From the NCBI RefSeq assembly GCF_001411555.2, contig NC_049909.1:10919485-10983484 (forward strand): a stretch of 64,000 bases of DNA, read 5' to 3'. Made by a program: the position numbers and the translations under genes. This DNA is from Juglans regia (Eukaryota > Streptophyta > Magnoliopsida > Fagales > Juglandaceae). Positions 23,287-36,140 of this stretch are shown one piece after another (position 1 is the stretch's first letter; every line of letters starts with the position of its first letter). The notes beneath the pieces are model-generated. The model was given only the letters and a program-made list of their open reading frames with translations, was not told the DNA's origin and did no database searches.

Positions 23287-24784
23287 AATCATTGGCTTTT
23301 TTTCCCCTCCTTGTTTGTGAATACTTAACCGTTGGACTGAGATAATTTTTTCCTTCCCCTTTATGGCCATCTTGATGGCTCCTTGAATTTTTTTTTTTAG
23401 GAATTTTATATTCTATAGGTTGTATTGTGTACATGATAATGTGGGGTCATGTGTTATTTATGCATTAGTTAAGCTACATAATTTCTGAACTTTATGCATT
23501 GTTGGAGGCTGCAATAGTTGAAAGTTCAATTAGAATATGATTTCTCTGGTGCTCTAGTTGGGAATAATATAATGATGTAAATGTTTTTTTCCAAAACATG
23601 GTGAGATATATTCCTTGAATATCTTGATGGTCAATCACATGTTGGTTCATTTGTTTGCTTCGACATGTCAATCCTTCTGTTTTTGTAAACTTGTATTTGT
23701 TCATGTATCAAAGTACATTTTTACAAAGTTTGGATTTTGTCCTTTATTTTTCCAGTTTGTAAACCAATATCATGTCCATGCGCATTGGATCAGTTCTAGT
23801 CTATACGCAATGTGAATGTGGTCACTTCCCTTCAGGTCCTCTATGAGATGTCATTTGCCTCTATATTTTAACTAAGTTATGATTATGTTACAGGAAACTT
23901 AGCATGGAAAATGTGTTTGTAAAAATGATTGTAGATTTTTTTGTCAAGCAATTGTTAGTGACTAACTTGAAATGGGGTAATTTTAGTAGTGACTATTTTT
24001 GTTTTAGCATTAAAAAAAATGCTAGTGAAATTGTTTAATGCATGTAGTTTCTCTTGGCAACCACTCACTTAAATTTCAATTTCAACTCTTTGGGCATTGG
24101 CCTGTTTCTATTATATTTGGCTTCTCTAAGAAATGCTTATTCTGTAGATTAACATTAATTAGTTGCTTCCTATATATTATTTCACCCATACATCAATATT
24201 CCTATGAGCTTAATTTTGCATTCTAATTCTCAAGGGAGTCATTTTTACAGGCATTCTGTGTATTTAAGTTTCATCCATTTTCTAATAAATTGAATTGTAT
24301 GAATTAGAAAAATGCTTATTAGTATTGCATTTGCCAGCAAAGCATGCTCCATAATTTTTATAAATGAATCTAAGACAGTTATGGTAGACACTGTGACCTA
24401 ATTGCTTGCAGTAGCCATGGTCTGAAATGGCTTAGCAAAGTAAATCTTGTCATGTGGAAGCTGTTTAATTCTACTTATGAGTGACATTTTAAAAAATTTC
24501 GGTTGATGCCTTGGACAGATGATAAGGCCTGTACGTTTGTGGGGACAGCTGTTGATGTTCCTCTAGAAGTTCTCAATTCTTCTCCTGCAACAATTGGGTG
24601 AGTGACTCCCTTATGGAGTTAAGTGCAGTGGATTAGAATATGAACACTATAGTTGATTGCAAATGCAAACTATTTCTATCTTCCAGGTAAGTTTGGATGA
24701 GGTTTGGATCCAGCAGATTTCTATGAACTAACTATTTATTAATATTCTCACTAATTATTGCGTTGGACAATATTTTTCTCTCTC

Positions 24785-24794
24785 CATCCATCCA

Positions 24795-24837
<43 letters not shown>
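24785..24837. repeat. (TCCA)n/(TC)n microsatellite
   Basis: Three to four CCAT/CCATC units followed by about 20 TC dinucleotides, inside the CACTA-like element. Confidence 0.9.
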
Positions 24838-24840
<3 letters not shown>

Positions 24841-25503
24841 TATCCATATATCTATTTTTCTATCCTAAATATATGAAGCAACACAGGATCAGCAGTGGTT
24901 GTGTAAGGCATTCGTTGCTCAGCCCTTTTTCCTAGCTAGGCCTGCAGTGTTAGAGCAACTAATCTATCTTCCTTTTCTCTATCTAAGGCTCTCCATAATA
25001 GGTTTAGAGTTGATAGGTTTATAGTTCTTTTAACTTCTGAAAGGCCCAGTGGCAAAGTAGTGAACTTTCTAGCTTTATGGGGATGGAGATTTAGGTAATC
25101 TGCAATTTTTAGTGGAAAATGTGTTTCAATCACATAATACACCGCTCTAACTTTTTTTTTCCTTCTCTCTGCCTATTTTGGTTAGAAGCCATACAGCTTC
25201 ACAAAGTTTCATGTTCAAAGTTTTGAATAAAATGGCTCTACCTCTGCACTTGCTGGGATTGTGTAAAAGTGTGAATACAAATAATTTATTGCAAGCCAAT
25301 ATTATTGCAATTATATAATCACTTCAATTTATCTCTCATTATTGAAGTTTGAATACAAAGATTGTAAGCTGATAATTACAAGAACTAAATATTAGTTTAT
25401 TTATGCAAATATTTCATGTTTAATTTGGTTCTCAAATTATCTCCTCTGCAACAATGACTATTCACTTGGCAAGAAATGAGATGACATGTATTTTATGGAT
25501 GTA

Positions 25504-25571
25504 GGTTCTTAACTAACAACTCATTAAGTGGGGAAGTACCTCAGTGGGTATTGGACAGCAATAAGAACTTG
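25504..25571 (+). pseudogene. LRR receptor-kinase exon fragment in CACTA interior
   Basis: Between acceptor TGGATGTAG (25496-25504) and donor CTT/GTGAGT (25571) the frame reads FLTNNSLSGEVPQWVLDSN, matching the last leucine-rich repeat of the plant LRR-malectin receptor kinases (LTNNSLSG-x-PxW). No further kinase exon was found within the element, so it is most likely a captured or relic exon. Confidence 0.5.
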
Positions 25572-27088
25572 TGAGTCTACTTTAAGCTGAGTATCTTCAT
25601 TTCATTTGGCTACGAAATTTTCTATACACCAGTGATTTCTTGCAGCTATTACGTTTTTTTAATAGAAGTTTTCTGGGTTGTGAGATTGTGAGACTCATTT
25701 GATAAATTGTGACATTTTATTCGATTTTCATTCATAGCAGTTGACATGCTTATCTCAGCAGCTTGATTTGGATTCAATAGATTCATTGTGATTAGTATCA
25801 ACAATTATATATTCACTTCAATTTATCGTTTAATTATTGCAAGGATAACAATTGGAACCAGTGATTCAATTTGTACTGTTTTTATCGATATTGCCAAATT
25901 GGCCTGATTAATTACTTCTGTATCATCATTGTTTATTGTCCAATCTCAGTAACCTACAACTGAAAATATAATATAATTTGCAATTTACAATCCATATATA
26001 GGGCAATAATATGTTATTAATTGACAAATATCTTACTTAGGATCACATTGGGGTACTCTCATTGTATCTCACTTAGAACATGTATCATAGGGCAGTTGTG
26101 ATCACTTTGATATAAAACACTAACTGCATACATTACCTTCCAATGTAGATGCTGGAGGAAATGGGAGCACATGGACATGTACATGTACTGCCAAAGGGTT
26201 CCCTAAGTTAGCTTTCGAAAATCTTGATACCAACTTTGTTACAGCCTGCCAATGCACTCTAAGTATGTCACATTCTGTTTCCATATTTTTCTTTTCATAT
26301 CCTCATCAAGACTCCACACCTTTTTCCACAACTTAGCAAGTTAATTGCTCATAATAGGGTTCTTCCAAGATAGGTATCTGTGAGAACTTTCTCAAATTAG
26401 ATTGTAATCTTTTGTTTTATTCTTTGGCAGTCTATGCATAGAATTATGAATTCAAGACTAATTGATTTCTTGATACTCTTCTTTTGCTTTAATTCATTTC
26501 TCTGCAAATGTATCATGCATGCGTAGATATAGATTTTCTATTTGTTGCACTATTTAGGTGAATTAATTATAACTTACAGTAATATATAAATATATTATAT
26601 ATAAGGCTCTCTAATATGAAGTATAGCTTGGGTATAGTTCATCTCTGTTTCTATGCTTTTTTTTTTTCCTGGAAAACACTTTTTCGTCGAGTAAAATTCA
26701 TCGTAATTAATTATTTTCATCAATTTACTTCTTTGCGGCGATACATAATCGCTGCAAATAACTTTTTCAATGAAAATTAGCTGCTGGAAATATATAATAA
26801 CGACGATAATTTAATATCACTGGGAAAATATCCAGTCATTTGCCGAAATCGATTTTTCTCAATGATTTAGGGGTAAATGAAAAGGTTATTTTCATCAATT
26901 TTTTGGACAGTTGAGACGGACAAAAATCGCCTAAAATAATACTTTTTTTTGACAATTTTTTTCTATCGCTGAAATTTAACAGAAATGACACTTTAATATC
27001 GTTGAACATGCAGCGAATTATAAATCGCCAAAAATGATCAATTGCAGCGATTATTAAGGTATTTGCGACGATTTCGAGCGCTAAAACG

Positions 27089-27180
27089 ACATAATTTCTT
27101 GAAGTGACTTTTGCAATTTTAACGCTTTGATGACATAATTTCTTGAAGTGACTTGCAATTTTAATGCTTTGATCCATGTC
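27089..27180. repeat. Local tandem duplication at CACTA right end
   Basis: GACATAATTTCTTGAAGTGA is present at 27088 and again at 27132, each followed by CTTGCAATTTTAA-like and GCTTTGAT text. Unit length is about 44 bp. Confidence 0.75.
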
Positions 27181-28714
27181 AAAGAAGACATTTTTGGTTG
27201 TGAAAACTACATGCACCATGTTTTTTTTCCATATACATGCTTAATTATTTAGTATTTTGTTCGGATATTCTCCACACAAACTCTTTATGAAGACAATCAA
27301 CAGATTCCAAAGTTCCATATAAAACCAAAAAAGCATATGCTATCTCTGTTCTTAATTATGATCAAGGTGGTGTTGAAGTCTCCAATACAAAATCAACCTG
27401 TGCGCATAATGAACATGTCAAATTTATATATATATTAGAGTCATCACCTTGTGCATGCTATTAATCATGTTAAGTTTATGCATAGAATCTACAACAAAAT
27501 ATGAAATGAACATCAAAAGTTTGTGCTGGAGTTGGTAATACACAATGAACTCCTTCCTCATGATGGAATAGGAAATAGACTCTTATGCATAATCTTTAAG
27601 TGAAATATATGCTAGAGTTAGCAGTGCAAAATGAACTCCTATGCATTGTGGACATCAATATTTTGTGCTAGAGCTAGTCATACACAAACTCTTCATGATA
27701 ATGAAGCAAAGTAATACGTATGATGAAGCGATGCTGATAGGAGAAGACTAGGCCACCATATAAAGACCATTCAATGATTCTCTTCATCCTACCAAGCATC
27801 ATGCCAAATAATTATCTGAGGTAAACCACTTTTTTTTCCTAAGCAAGGTTTTTATACATATTAAACATAGATTACAAGACACAAAATCAATGGGTGGGGC
27901 TCTCCCATCAAACACCCCATCATAGTGATGCAGCAAAAGATAACAAATTAAAAATAAGAGGGGTATGAGATCATTCAAGCAATCCCTGCACATTCTCACT
28001 TAAGGGAAGCTGCCATTTGCGAGTTTTGTAAAGTCTAACTTGTGTACTACGATGTCACAATTAGAAACCGTGACGGGAAGGGGTGTGTTACATCTCGTTG
28101 GTTGATGGAAAATTCTACTTTCTTAACTTGATGCCTGGCCCGCGCGTGAGCTACAAGCGCTAATTGTTTGGTTGTGTTTCTCAATACTTTTGAAGGATCG
28201 GCGGTCGATGAATCCAACGAGATGGTGCACATAGAGGTTTGAATACTAGAAAGCAGTAGATCAGGCCATTTCAGAGCATTGTATGAAAAAATAAAAAAAT
28301 ATTGAAAAATAAAAACGACCAGCAATATGGACAAAGAATGGAGAGGGAGGGGGAGCTGAAGCTCTTCCCTCCCTTTGGCCATTCATAATTGGTGGTTTAA
28401 GATGGGGGTGTTTTCTAAGAGTGTTTCCATTTAGGGGGCTCTTTCCTTTTAAATGTAGATTTAACATATTTTCCCATTTATAATTATATAATTGTCGATT
28501 ATATCATGTAAATAACTAATGTCATGAAGACTTGAATGATTTTAGAAGTAATTGATTAAATTATTTAAAATAAAATGATTAGTAAATGCCCTAAAATAAA
28601 TACTTACAGTGGCGTTTGTATGAAAATGACAACATAGACATACTTGATTGCAACAGTATTACATACTTAAAGAAAAACACTTAATTGCATATATAATTCA
28701 TTAGTGCGAACTAT
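27181..28714. other. Unassigned spacer with weak repeats
   Basis: GTGCTGGAGTTGGTAATACA (27521) and variants at 27609 and 27664 form an irregular degenerate repeat. The part 28040-28400 is GC-richer and has a minus-strand frame of 111 codons without motifs. No gene or TE that I can support. Confidence 0.4.
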
Positions 28715-28860
28715 TAGGGGGTGCCCGCTTCAGGCACCTTGCCCCCACATGGGCGGGGGCTCGGGTTTGTCTCTCGAAATCTGACCCCCAACCCATGGGT
28801 GGGGTAACCCGTCCGCATGTCGGAAGGCAGATTGGCTCCCTAGTTTGTCCATCCACGATG
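28715..28860. repeat. GC-rich TE debris
   Basis: TAGGGGGTGCCCGC followed by C/G-rich text (CCCCCACATGGGCGGGGGCT) is unlike its AT-rich surroundings but resembles in style the hAT MITE at 49772-50235 and the stretch 29430-29560. Boundaries cannot be set. Confidence 0.35.
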
Positions 28861-29369
28861 GACAACAACAACAAAAATCAAAATAACTGAAAAACAACAT
28901 CAAGTCTAAAGATTCATCCCGAAAATCTACAAATGTATCATCCAACAACAAAGCCAACAAATTACCAAGTACATACAGTGACACATAGCAAAAAAAATTA
29001 AAATCACTGCCACGACACGTGGCAAGACCATGATCTAAGCAAAGGAGCTAAGACCACGAATGGCCATGGGTTTGCAAACAAGCCACATCCATTTGTGGTT
29101 GTGGTTCCACTGCTACGCTTTAAGACATTAACAAGAAAAGTCAAAAGCTGGAAATACGAGGAGGAGGTGGAGGAGAAGAAGAAGAAGAATAGGAGGAGAG
29201 AGAGAAAGGAGAAATTGTGGATGGAGAGAAACTGGGATAGAAGAGAGGAGAGAAGACGCGGCGAAGGGAGGGAGAGAGAGAGAAAGAGAGAAGAAACTGA
29301 GAATGATTTTAGGGTTAGACTGGGGGAGAGATTTTAGTCTTATAGTAAAATGTCGTTGCTTAACTATAA

Positions 29370-29370
<1 letters not shown>

Positions 29371-29427
<57 letters not shown>
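29371..29427. repeat. (CA)n(TA)n compound microsatellite
   Basis: About 11 CA units followed by about 17 TA units, directly before GC-rich TE debris. Confidence 0.95.
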
Positions 29428-29430
<3 letters not shown>

Positions 29431-29817
29431 GGGTAAAAGTAGACGGAGCCCAACCTCGTCTCATCCTCGCAAGTCTACCCAGATGCGACATGGTACCCCT
29501 ACCCCCCCGCATCCGGCGAATGGGCCATCGGCGCGGCTAGAGCCCCGCTACCCTTTCCTACGAACTATGGTAGATAAAATATTGTTGTTCACATGCAATG
29601 TAATGACATCGTTATTGTTAGAAGAGCAATGCTACTCCCACAGAAGGTTGGGTACCGAACAATGTAATATTTTTTTTTTCAAACATTTTTCAAACCTACA
29701 AAAATCCGATAGCCCTATCATTTCTCTTGCCACCAGAGATAGATAGCTCTTTTATTTTTTCTACAAACGAGGACATTGAAATTAAACAAACCATAACTGC
29801 ACCTACACCACACTCTT

Positions 29818-31230
29818 AGGGATTATTTGCAGCCCAATCGTACCAGTACACCATCATGCATTATTTTACCTGATGATGCACCTAATTTTTTTATTAAGCA
29901 TGCATTATGTCAGTGATTCCTCAATTTCAAGGGATGGATTCTGAGAGACCTTATCAGCACTTGACAGATTTTGAGTTGGCCTGCACTACCTTTATCAATA
30001 GAGCCATCACTGATGAATTTATTAGACTTCGTTTATTTCCTTTCTCTTTAAAGGATAAAGCAAAGATTTGGTTTAATTCTTTGAGGCCTAATTCTATCTC
30101 TAGTTGGTCTGATATGCAACGTGAGTTCTTGCAAAAAATCTTTCCTCTTCAGATAACTTGGTATTTACAAGAGCAGATTAGCTAGTTCAATCAGAAATAT
30201 GACGAGACTTTCCAGGCCAGCTGGGAAAGGTTTAAGGATTTGGTGAACATCTGTCCACATCACGGTTTTGAATCCTAGAGGTTGGTGAATTATTTTTACA
30301 TTGGTCTCACTCCAAAAGGTAAGCAGTTTGTTCAGACTATGTGCAATGGATAATTCTTTAGTAAAGAACCTGATGAAGCATTGTCATTTTTTGACTACCT
30401 TGTTGAGAGTGCACAACAATGTAATACTCGGACTGATCGAGTTTCATTGACAGCACAGCCACTGATGGCTATTGCTGGTGGGGGCAAATATGAGCTTAAA
30501 GAGGACACTGACATTCAAGCTTGAATAGCTGCATTGACTAGAAGATTAGAGGTCATGGAGATGGAAAAAGTGAAGGTCGTGAAAGCAGTAGAGGCATGCT
30601 CTTTATGTGCGGATTCAAACCACAAGACCCAGGACTATCCAGTTATGCCATTATTTCAGGAGAATAGGACTGAGCATATGCAATCAACGAACTAGGTAAA
30701 CAGAGCACAAAATCAGCCTTTCTCCAATACACATAATTCAGAGTGGAGGAATCACCAAAATTTCTCATGGAGGAATGATCAGCCTGGCCAGTCTCCGCCA
30801 CCTTCTCAGTAGCCATTTCATCAGGCTGCTCCTCAACACTAGTATCAGCCATATCAGAGTTCTCAGAGCTATCTTTTTGTACCACCTCCAGGATTTCAGC
30901 CTCATGTAGCTACACAGAGTTCTCAGCCTCAATCATCTGCGAAGAAGTCTCTAGATGACAGTATGACACAGATGGTCGATACACTTCAGCAATTCATGCA
31001 GATTCAGGCCACCACAAATAATCAGAACACTCAGGCCATAAATGACTTGCGGGGCAACATCAATAAGATGAGCACGAAATTGAGCAGAAAGGAAAATTTC
31101 CAGCATAGCCTCAGCCTAATCCTCAAGTATACTAGCAACAACTACAACAGGTACATAATATCTCAGGGGATGTTATTAAGACAGCGAATGCTATTCTTAC
31201 TTTGAGAAGTGGAAAGGAAGTTCCCAACCA
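29818..31230 (+). pseudogene. Athila-type gag
   Basis: The Gag leader (PNRTSTPSCIILPDDAPNF) is one frame off from the main domain starting VIPQFQGMDSERPYQHLTDF at 29910. Then come FIRLRLFPFSLKDKAKIWF, WERFKDLVNICPHHGFES, a stop, and NYFYIGLTP. A zinc-knuckle-like ACSLCADSNHKTQDYPVM (30594-30647) and a glutamine/proline-rich tail follow, then LTLRSGKEVPNQ near 31200. In-frame stops occur at about 30182, 30277, 30349, 30522 and 30693. Gag packages the element RNA; this copy cannot. Confidence 0.88.
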
Positions 31231-31233
31231 GAA

Positions 31234-31811
31234 ATGACCATTGATAAACAGGTAGTTGCTCCTACACCTGAAAATGCAACAGAGACTGATGAAACTGAAA
31301 AAGAACCAGAGGTAGTGAGATTAGAGTCGAAAAAGCCTATGAGTACAGATGCTAAAATGAGTAGGGGTACCAACTTGTGGTTTCCTATCCTCAGAGATTG
31401 GCAGCTGGCCAAAAGAACAAATATCACACTGAGATTCAGGATATCTTCAAGCAAGTAAAGATTAATATTTCACTCTTGGATGCCATACAACAAGCCTATT
31501 CATATGCAAAATTTCTGAAGGATTTGTGCACAGTGAAGAGGAAGCTAAATGTAAAGAAGAAAGATTTTCTAACGGAGCAAGTCAATGCATTGAAATTGAA
31601 CGAGACTCCTCAGAAGTTCGGAGATTCCGGCTCTCCCAACATTTCCATTATGATCAGTGAGTCACACATTGGGAGAGCTTTACTTGATTTGGGGAGTTGT
31701 GTGAACTTGCAACCATTCTCAGTGTATGAGCAATTGGGATTGGGAAAGCTGAAAAAGACCTCTATCATGCTACAGTTATCTGACAAATCAGTTAAGTTGC
31801 CAAGGGGTATT
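31234..31811 (+). pseudogene. Athila-type protease, 5' part
   Basis: Reads LLDLGSCVNLQPFSVYEQLG and LQLSDKSVKLPRGI up to 31811, where the inserted LTR begins. The remaining VEDVLVQVDKFYYPVGFVVL continues in the same frame from 36141, skipping the repeated GTATT. The catalytic D-S/T-G motif appears as DLGS, as is common in this lineage. Confidence 0.85.
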
Positions 31812-34800
31812 TGTGACGCCCCCAAATTCCGCTTGGGATCGGACGGACATTTGAAGCGTCGAGACATGCAACACAAGGTTACCTGCCCTCGTTCATGACA
31901 TATAAGATGCAATATTCCTAACATGCATCTAGCATTATGCAATATTCGCAGCGGATAATTTTTTCTTTAGCAATACTATGCACCAAACTGAAATATCCCA
32001 AATACTTAAAACATACTTCATACATAATGATATACTCAAAAACTGATATCACAACATTAGGCCAAAATGGTTGTGATCAAAAGAGTGATGGAGATTGAAC
32101 TCCACAAATATAAGTAGTAATCTGAGATAACTACTGTACTAACACCTACATCGCATCGTCGCTTAGTTGACCGTTTCCAGTTGGTCGATTCTCGATTCTC
32201 CTTCAGATCCTGTAACAAAATCTACCATTCGGGGGGAATGGAAGTTGGGACTACCACAGTGAGATTTGATTACAAATCTCAGCAAGTTAACAGGAAACTT
32301 CCACACAGGTTAATGATGCATGCATGGCAGTAAAAGCATGAATGCATAATCAAATCATAAGTAATCATTAGCATAACTTGACATACAACATAACATAACT
32401 GGCATAACTTAAACTGAAACTTAGTATGAACGTGACTTGAAACATAACATGAACATGAACATGCATAATTTGAACATGAACTTAAGCATGACATAACATA
32501 AATGTGAATTTGGAACATAACGTAACATAAACTTGGAACATATTCTTGTCTCATGGGATTACCATGATTGCATGAACGTAAACTTGAACATAACATAACG
32601 TGAAACATGACTTGAACTTGGAATCTTATTCAATAGACTTAATCATTAAAGTGACCATATGGGTGCTACACAGGTCTCCTTGAGCCGTGTGTCCCTGCCG
32701 ATTACCGCATCACATCATAGGTTTCTATACCAGCTGTGAGTGCGTTAATACGTACTCCACAGTTGTTGTGGCCCCACGTATTCTACGTGTCACAATTGCT
32801 GTGTCTCACGTAGTGTATGCTCCACAGTTGTTGTGGCCCCATACTTCATGCTCCACAGTTGTTGTGGCTCCATGACTTATCTGTTTGTGCCACACTTGCT
32901 GTGGACACACGTAACATAATGTGTGGCACCATCGGCGTTAGTGCCTGGCGCGCTCCGGTGACCAGCTAATTAGGCCCCATTCGCAACCTGTTGACTGTAC
33001 TTCGTCAACCCAGGGAATTTCACACCTATTTAGACACTCCAGCGTGAACAAAGGAGTTCCACTAGGATATTACCCCATCCTAGCGCTTAGGGTCGTGATT
33101 GACATGAATGACTTAACTGGCAGACATGACATTTCGTAACGTGACGTAACATGAACGTGACATAAAAGACAGAAATCTTGACGTAACATAACGTGACATG
33201 AACGTAGGACGACAGACATGACATACTTCGAGACATAAATGTAACAGAGAACATTTCATAACATGTCATACATGTAACATGCAACATTTCGTAACATGGC
33301 ATACCATATAACAGACAACATTTCTTAACATGGCGTAACATGTGACAATGAATATTACATGACAAGAAATACATGTAACAGATGGCATACTTAACTTAAC
33401 ATGACATACTTGCAATGTATAGCATGTATAGCAATACGTGACAGAATATCTTGTGTAACAGATGAATAATTCATGACAGAATAAATTATGTGTAACAGAT
33501 AAATATGTAATGACTTGGCATGGCACATATGATAACATGCATACATACAATTTAGTTCCCTTACTTATCACACATACACATTAAATTGATAGTAAGTTAA
33601 AAGCTAACTTACCTCGATCTTCGCGCTTCGAGACAAAACTCAAGTGCGATCACGGGAAACTGAAAGTAGTGATTTCTAAAAATTAGAACTTAATCACTAA
33701 CAATTAGGAATATGGAAAAATATCAACTTAGAGTAAAATTACCATTTTACCCTCTACATGTGGGAAAATGACCATTTTACCCCTAACATAAGGATTTTGC
33801 ATCCTAACTCTAAAAATCACCAAAATTTACATACCTTATGTAAATTTTGTCCTAAGCTCAAATATCAATTCAGAAAAATTTAAAACTAAACACAACCATC
33901 AAAACTCTATATGGCCGAAACTTACAAGGCTATTTCCTTTGCTTTTTGTTGTAATTCTTTCAAATCTCAAAACTCATGATTAAACCAAAATTTTTCTTCT
34001 ACTACACTCATAACATATTCTTAAGAATAATCATGTTTTGAATCATGAACAAAAGTCATCAAAATCACTAAAACCATACTTGAACTTTTTGGTTTCTCTT
34101 CTAAGTTCAAAACAGAATTTTGTTTCTAACTTGTTTTGATCAACCTCTTGATCCATGACTTATAAAGAAGTGATCTTCAAACCAAAACATCACATGGTTC
34201 AAAAAGGTGTCCTAAAACAGATCCAAGCTTCAAACTCAAGATCACATGGGTAAACATCAACCAAAACATAAATTTAGCCAAGAACATCATCACTTTGGCC
34301 TAACCGAATATCTCCTTGCATAAAATTTCATATGTTCGAAACTAACTTCAAATATCTTCAAAATAACATTCTAACATGTATATAAGATGCTTAGGATCTT
34401 CCAATAAAAATATCAAAGTCATTGGAATAAGATTAAACCATAAAAGATTTAAACTTTCTCAAAACAGAAACTGTTTTTCCTCTTCCAGTTTCTAAGTTTC
34501 TAGATCTAAGAAAATATTTCACCAAAACTTTTAATCATGCAACAAATCCTCAACCAATAATCACATACACATGTTAACAGTACTCCATAAAAATTTCGGA
34601 CCAAGATCTATTCATTAGCTTGGTCAAAAACTCCAAAATATAACACACTCTCCAGTTTATCGCCCAGAATGACCTTTCTGGGGTCTAAACAACTTTTGAC
34701 CAATCAAATGATCTCCAAATGGAACGAATAAGGTATCCACGTAAACTAGACTCCAAAAGAAAGAACTTTCATGAAGGAAGTTTTGCGATAAAACACTTAA

Positions 34801-36140
34801 AAAATCTTCGAAACAGGCGTTCAAAAGAGGTACGAAAAACTGTCCGAGAGTGTCTTTTGTGTTTTATGAAGGAAAAGTGTAAAGGAGAGCTGCTTTTCGT
34901 GGGAAGTGGACTGAAGAGCCTCTTACACAAGTTATGGGAAGTGATAGGACTGAAGGAATGGTTGAGTGTTGGCCTTTTCTTCTCATAAAAATCAGACCAA
35001 GATCTTTTCTCAAGGTGGAGTGTGAGAGTGAAAGAGTGAGGTGGCCATTTAGCTTTGTCTTTCAAGAACCTTCTAGGCCCTTCTTGTAAAGATCTGGCCA
35101 GCCAAGTGGGGGTACAAAACTTAGCCATGAAGCAAACCCATGGTGACCAAATTCGTGGGCCTTAAATGGGCCTAAACCGAATGAGCCTAAATTTTGAGGT
35201 TTAAAGAGGGTTTGGGTTGCTATCAAGTCCAAATCCAATATCACTTGGCCCAATCAATTTTTCAAGGTTAACAAGGTTGGATAATGATGTTCTAACACAA
35301 ATATGAAGGATTAATAGCATGTGGAAGTGATTTAATCAAGTGATTAAACACAATGCTAGAAATCGGATTATAAAGGGTTTAGAGGCCAACTTTAGGGTTT
35401 TGGAGAAACCGTTTAGGGTTTCGATTTCAACAAAGCTTTGGGGCTTTCAATTGGATTCTCAAAATTTAGGGTTTCACTAGGATTGAAAACCTCTTTGGTC
35501 TGGCACAATTTGGTTGATCAGATGAAACAAAGTTTTGCTTAAGTGGCATGATCTCACAGCTTGATTCCTTCAAATCCAACAAACATTCCTCATGGTGCCA
35601 AGTGTCTAATAGTATTCACTAAGTGTGGCTAAGATCTTGCCAAGTGTCCAAATAAAACTTCTCTAATCTAATTTGGACATTCCACACTATGATTTTGAAA
35701 TACTGCAATTGGTGCGCTTATCGAGGTTACTATTCACTCCAAAAAAGTGAATCATAAACTTAACACTAAAAAATTTCTAAATATTCATATTAACCTACAG
35801 TGAAAATCGTTTACCGAAATTCAACCTCGAAGTGCCCCTAAAAATAATTTCATAATTTCCAACAGACGTTTCGTCCGGAATTATGAAAATAGGATATTGC
35901 GCCATAAAATTCTAAATAATCCACTGAGTGTAATGGCGTGGACCATAATGCATTCTGACACTTCTAACCACCCCAAATAAATAAAACTCATATTTCTAGC
36001 ACCATAGTGAGTAATAACACTGACTATGTTAATAGACTAAAACCTATGCGATTGGTCGATTCATAAAAACTTATGGGGTTTTTACGAGATTCCTAAAGTC
36101 GATAGAAATTTCACCAATGAATTTCTAACGGGCTATTACA
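31812..36140 (+). mobile_element. 4.3-kb solo LTR nested in the Athila protease
   Basis: Starts TGTGACGCCCCC and ends GGGCTATTACA; GTATT occurs immediately on both sides (31807-31811, 36141-36145), a perfect 5-bp target duplication. Removing the segment with one GTATT restores the protease frame. Within 4329 bp there is no Gag or Pol frame and no primer binding site, so it is best explained as a solo LTR left by recombination between the LTRs of a large, probably Ty3/gypsy, element. The interior carries ACATGAACATGAACATG-type and hairpin repeats. Open frames at 34719-34988 and on the minus strand are short and without motifs. Confidence 0.88.
32757..32904 (+). repeat. Five small hairpin repeats in the solo LTR
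   Basis: CCACAGTTGTTGTGG at 32757-32771, 32822-32836 and 32853-32867, CACAATTGCTGTG at 32791-32803 and CCACACTTGCTGTGG at 32890-32904. Each has inverted CCACA/TGTGG (or CACA/TGTG) arms and a 5-base loop. Confidence 0.85.

Larger units (their letters stand above)
20588..27106. mobile_element. CACTA-like (En/Spm) element, non-autonomous
   Basis: The left end is CACTACAAGAAAATAGGC (20588). The right end reads TAATTTCTTGAAGTG (27092-27106), the complement of CACTTCAAGAAATTA. Both sub-terminal regions are rich in short GCGATT, CGTCG and CGCTGCAA motifs (20620-20900 and 26740-27085), as in plant CACTA elements. Flanking triplets are GCT and ACT, so the 3-bp target duplication is not exact. No transposase was seen. 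The interior holds a MITE, a GC-rich proline/serine-rich block and a few exon-like pieces, which suggests captured DNA. A short tandem duplication at the right end (second GAAGTG at 27150) makes that border uncertain by 44 bp. Confidence 0.65.

Noticed and set aside
29095..29391. Arginine/glutamate-rich ORF and its antisense serine-rich ORF
   Set aside because: Both arise from GA/CT-rich repeat DNA beside a microsatellite; not genes.
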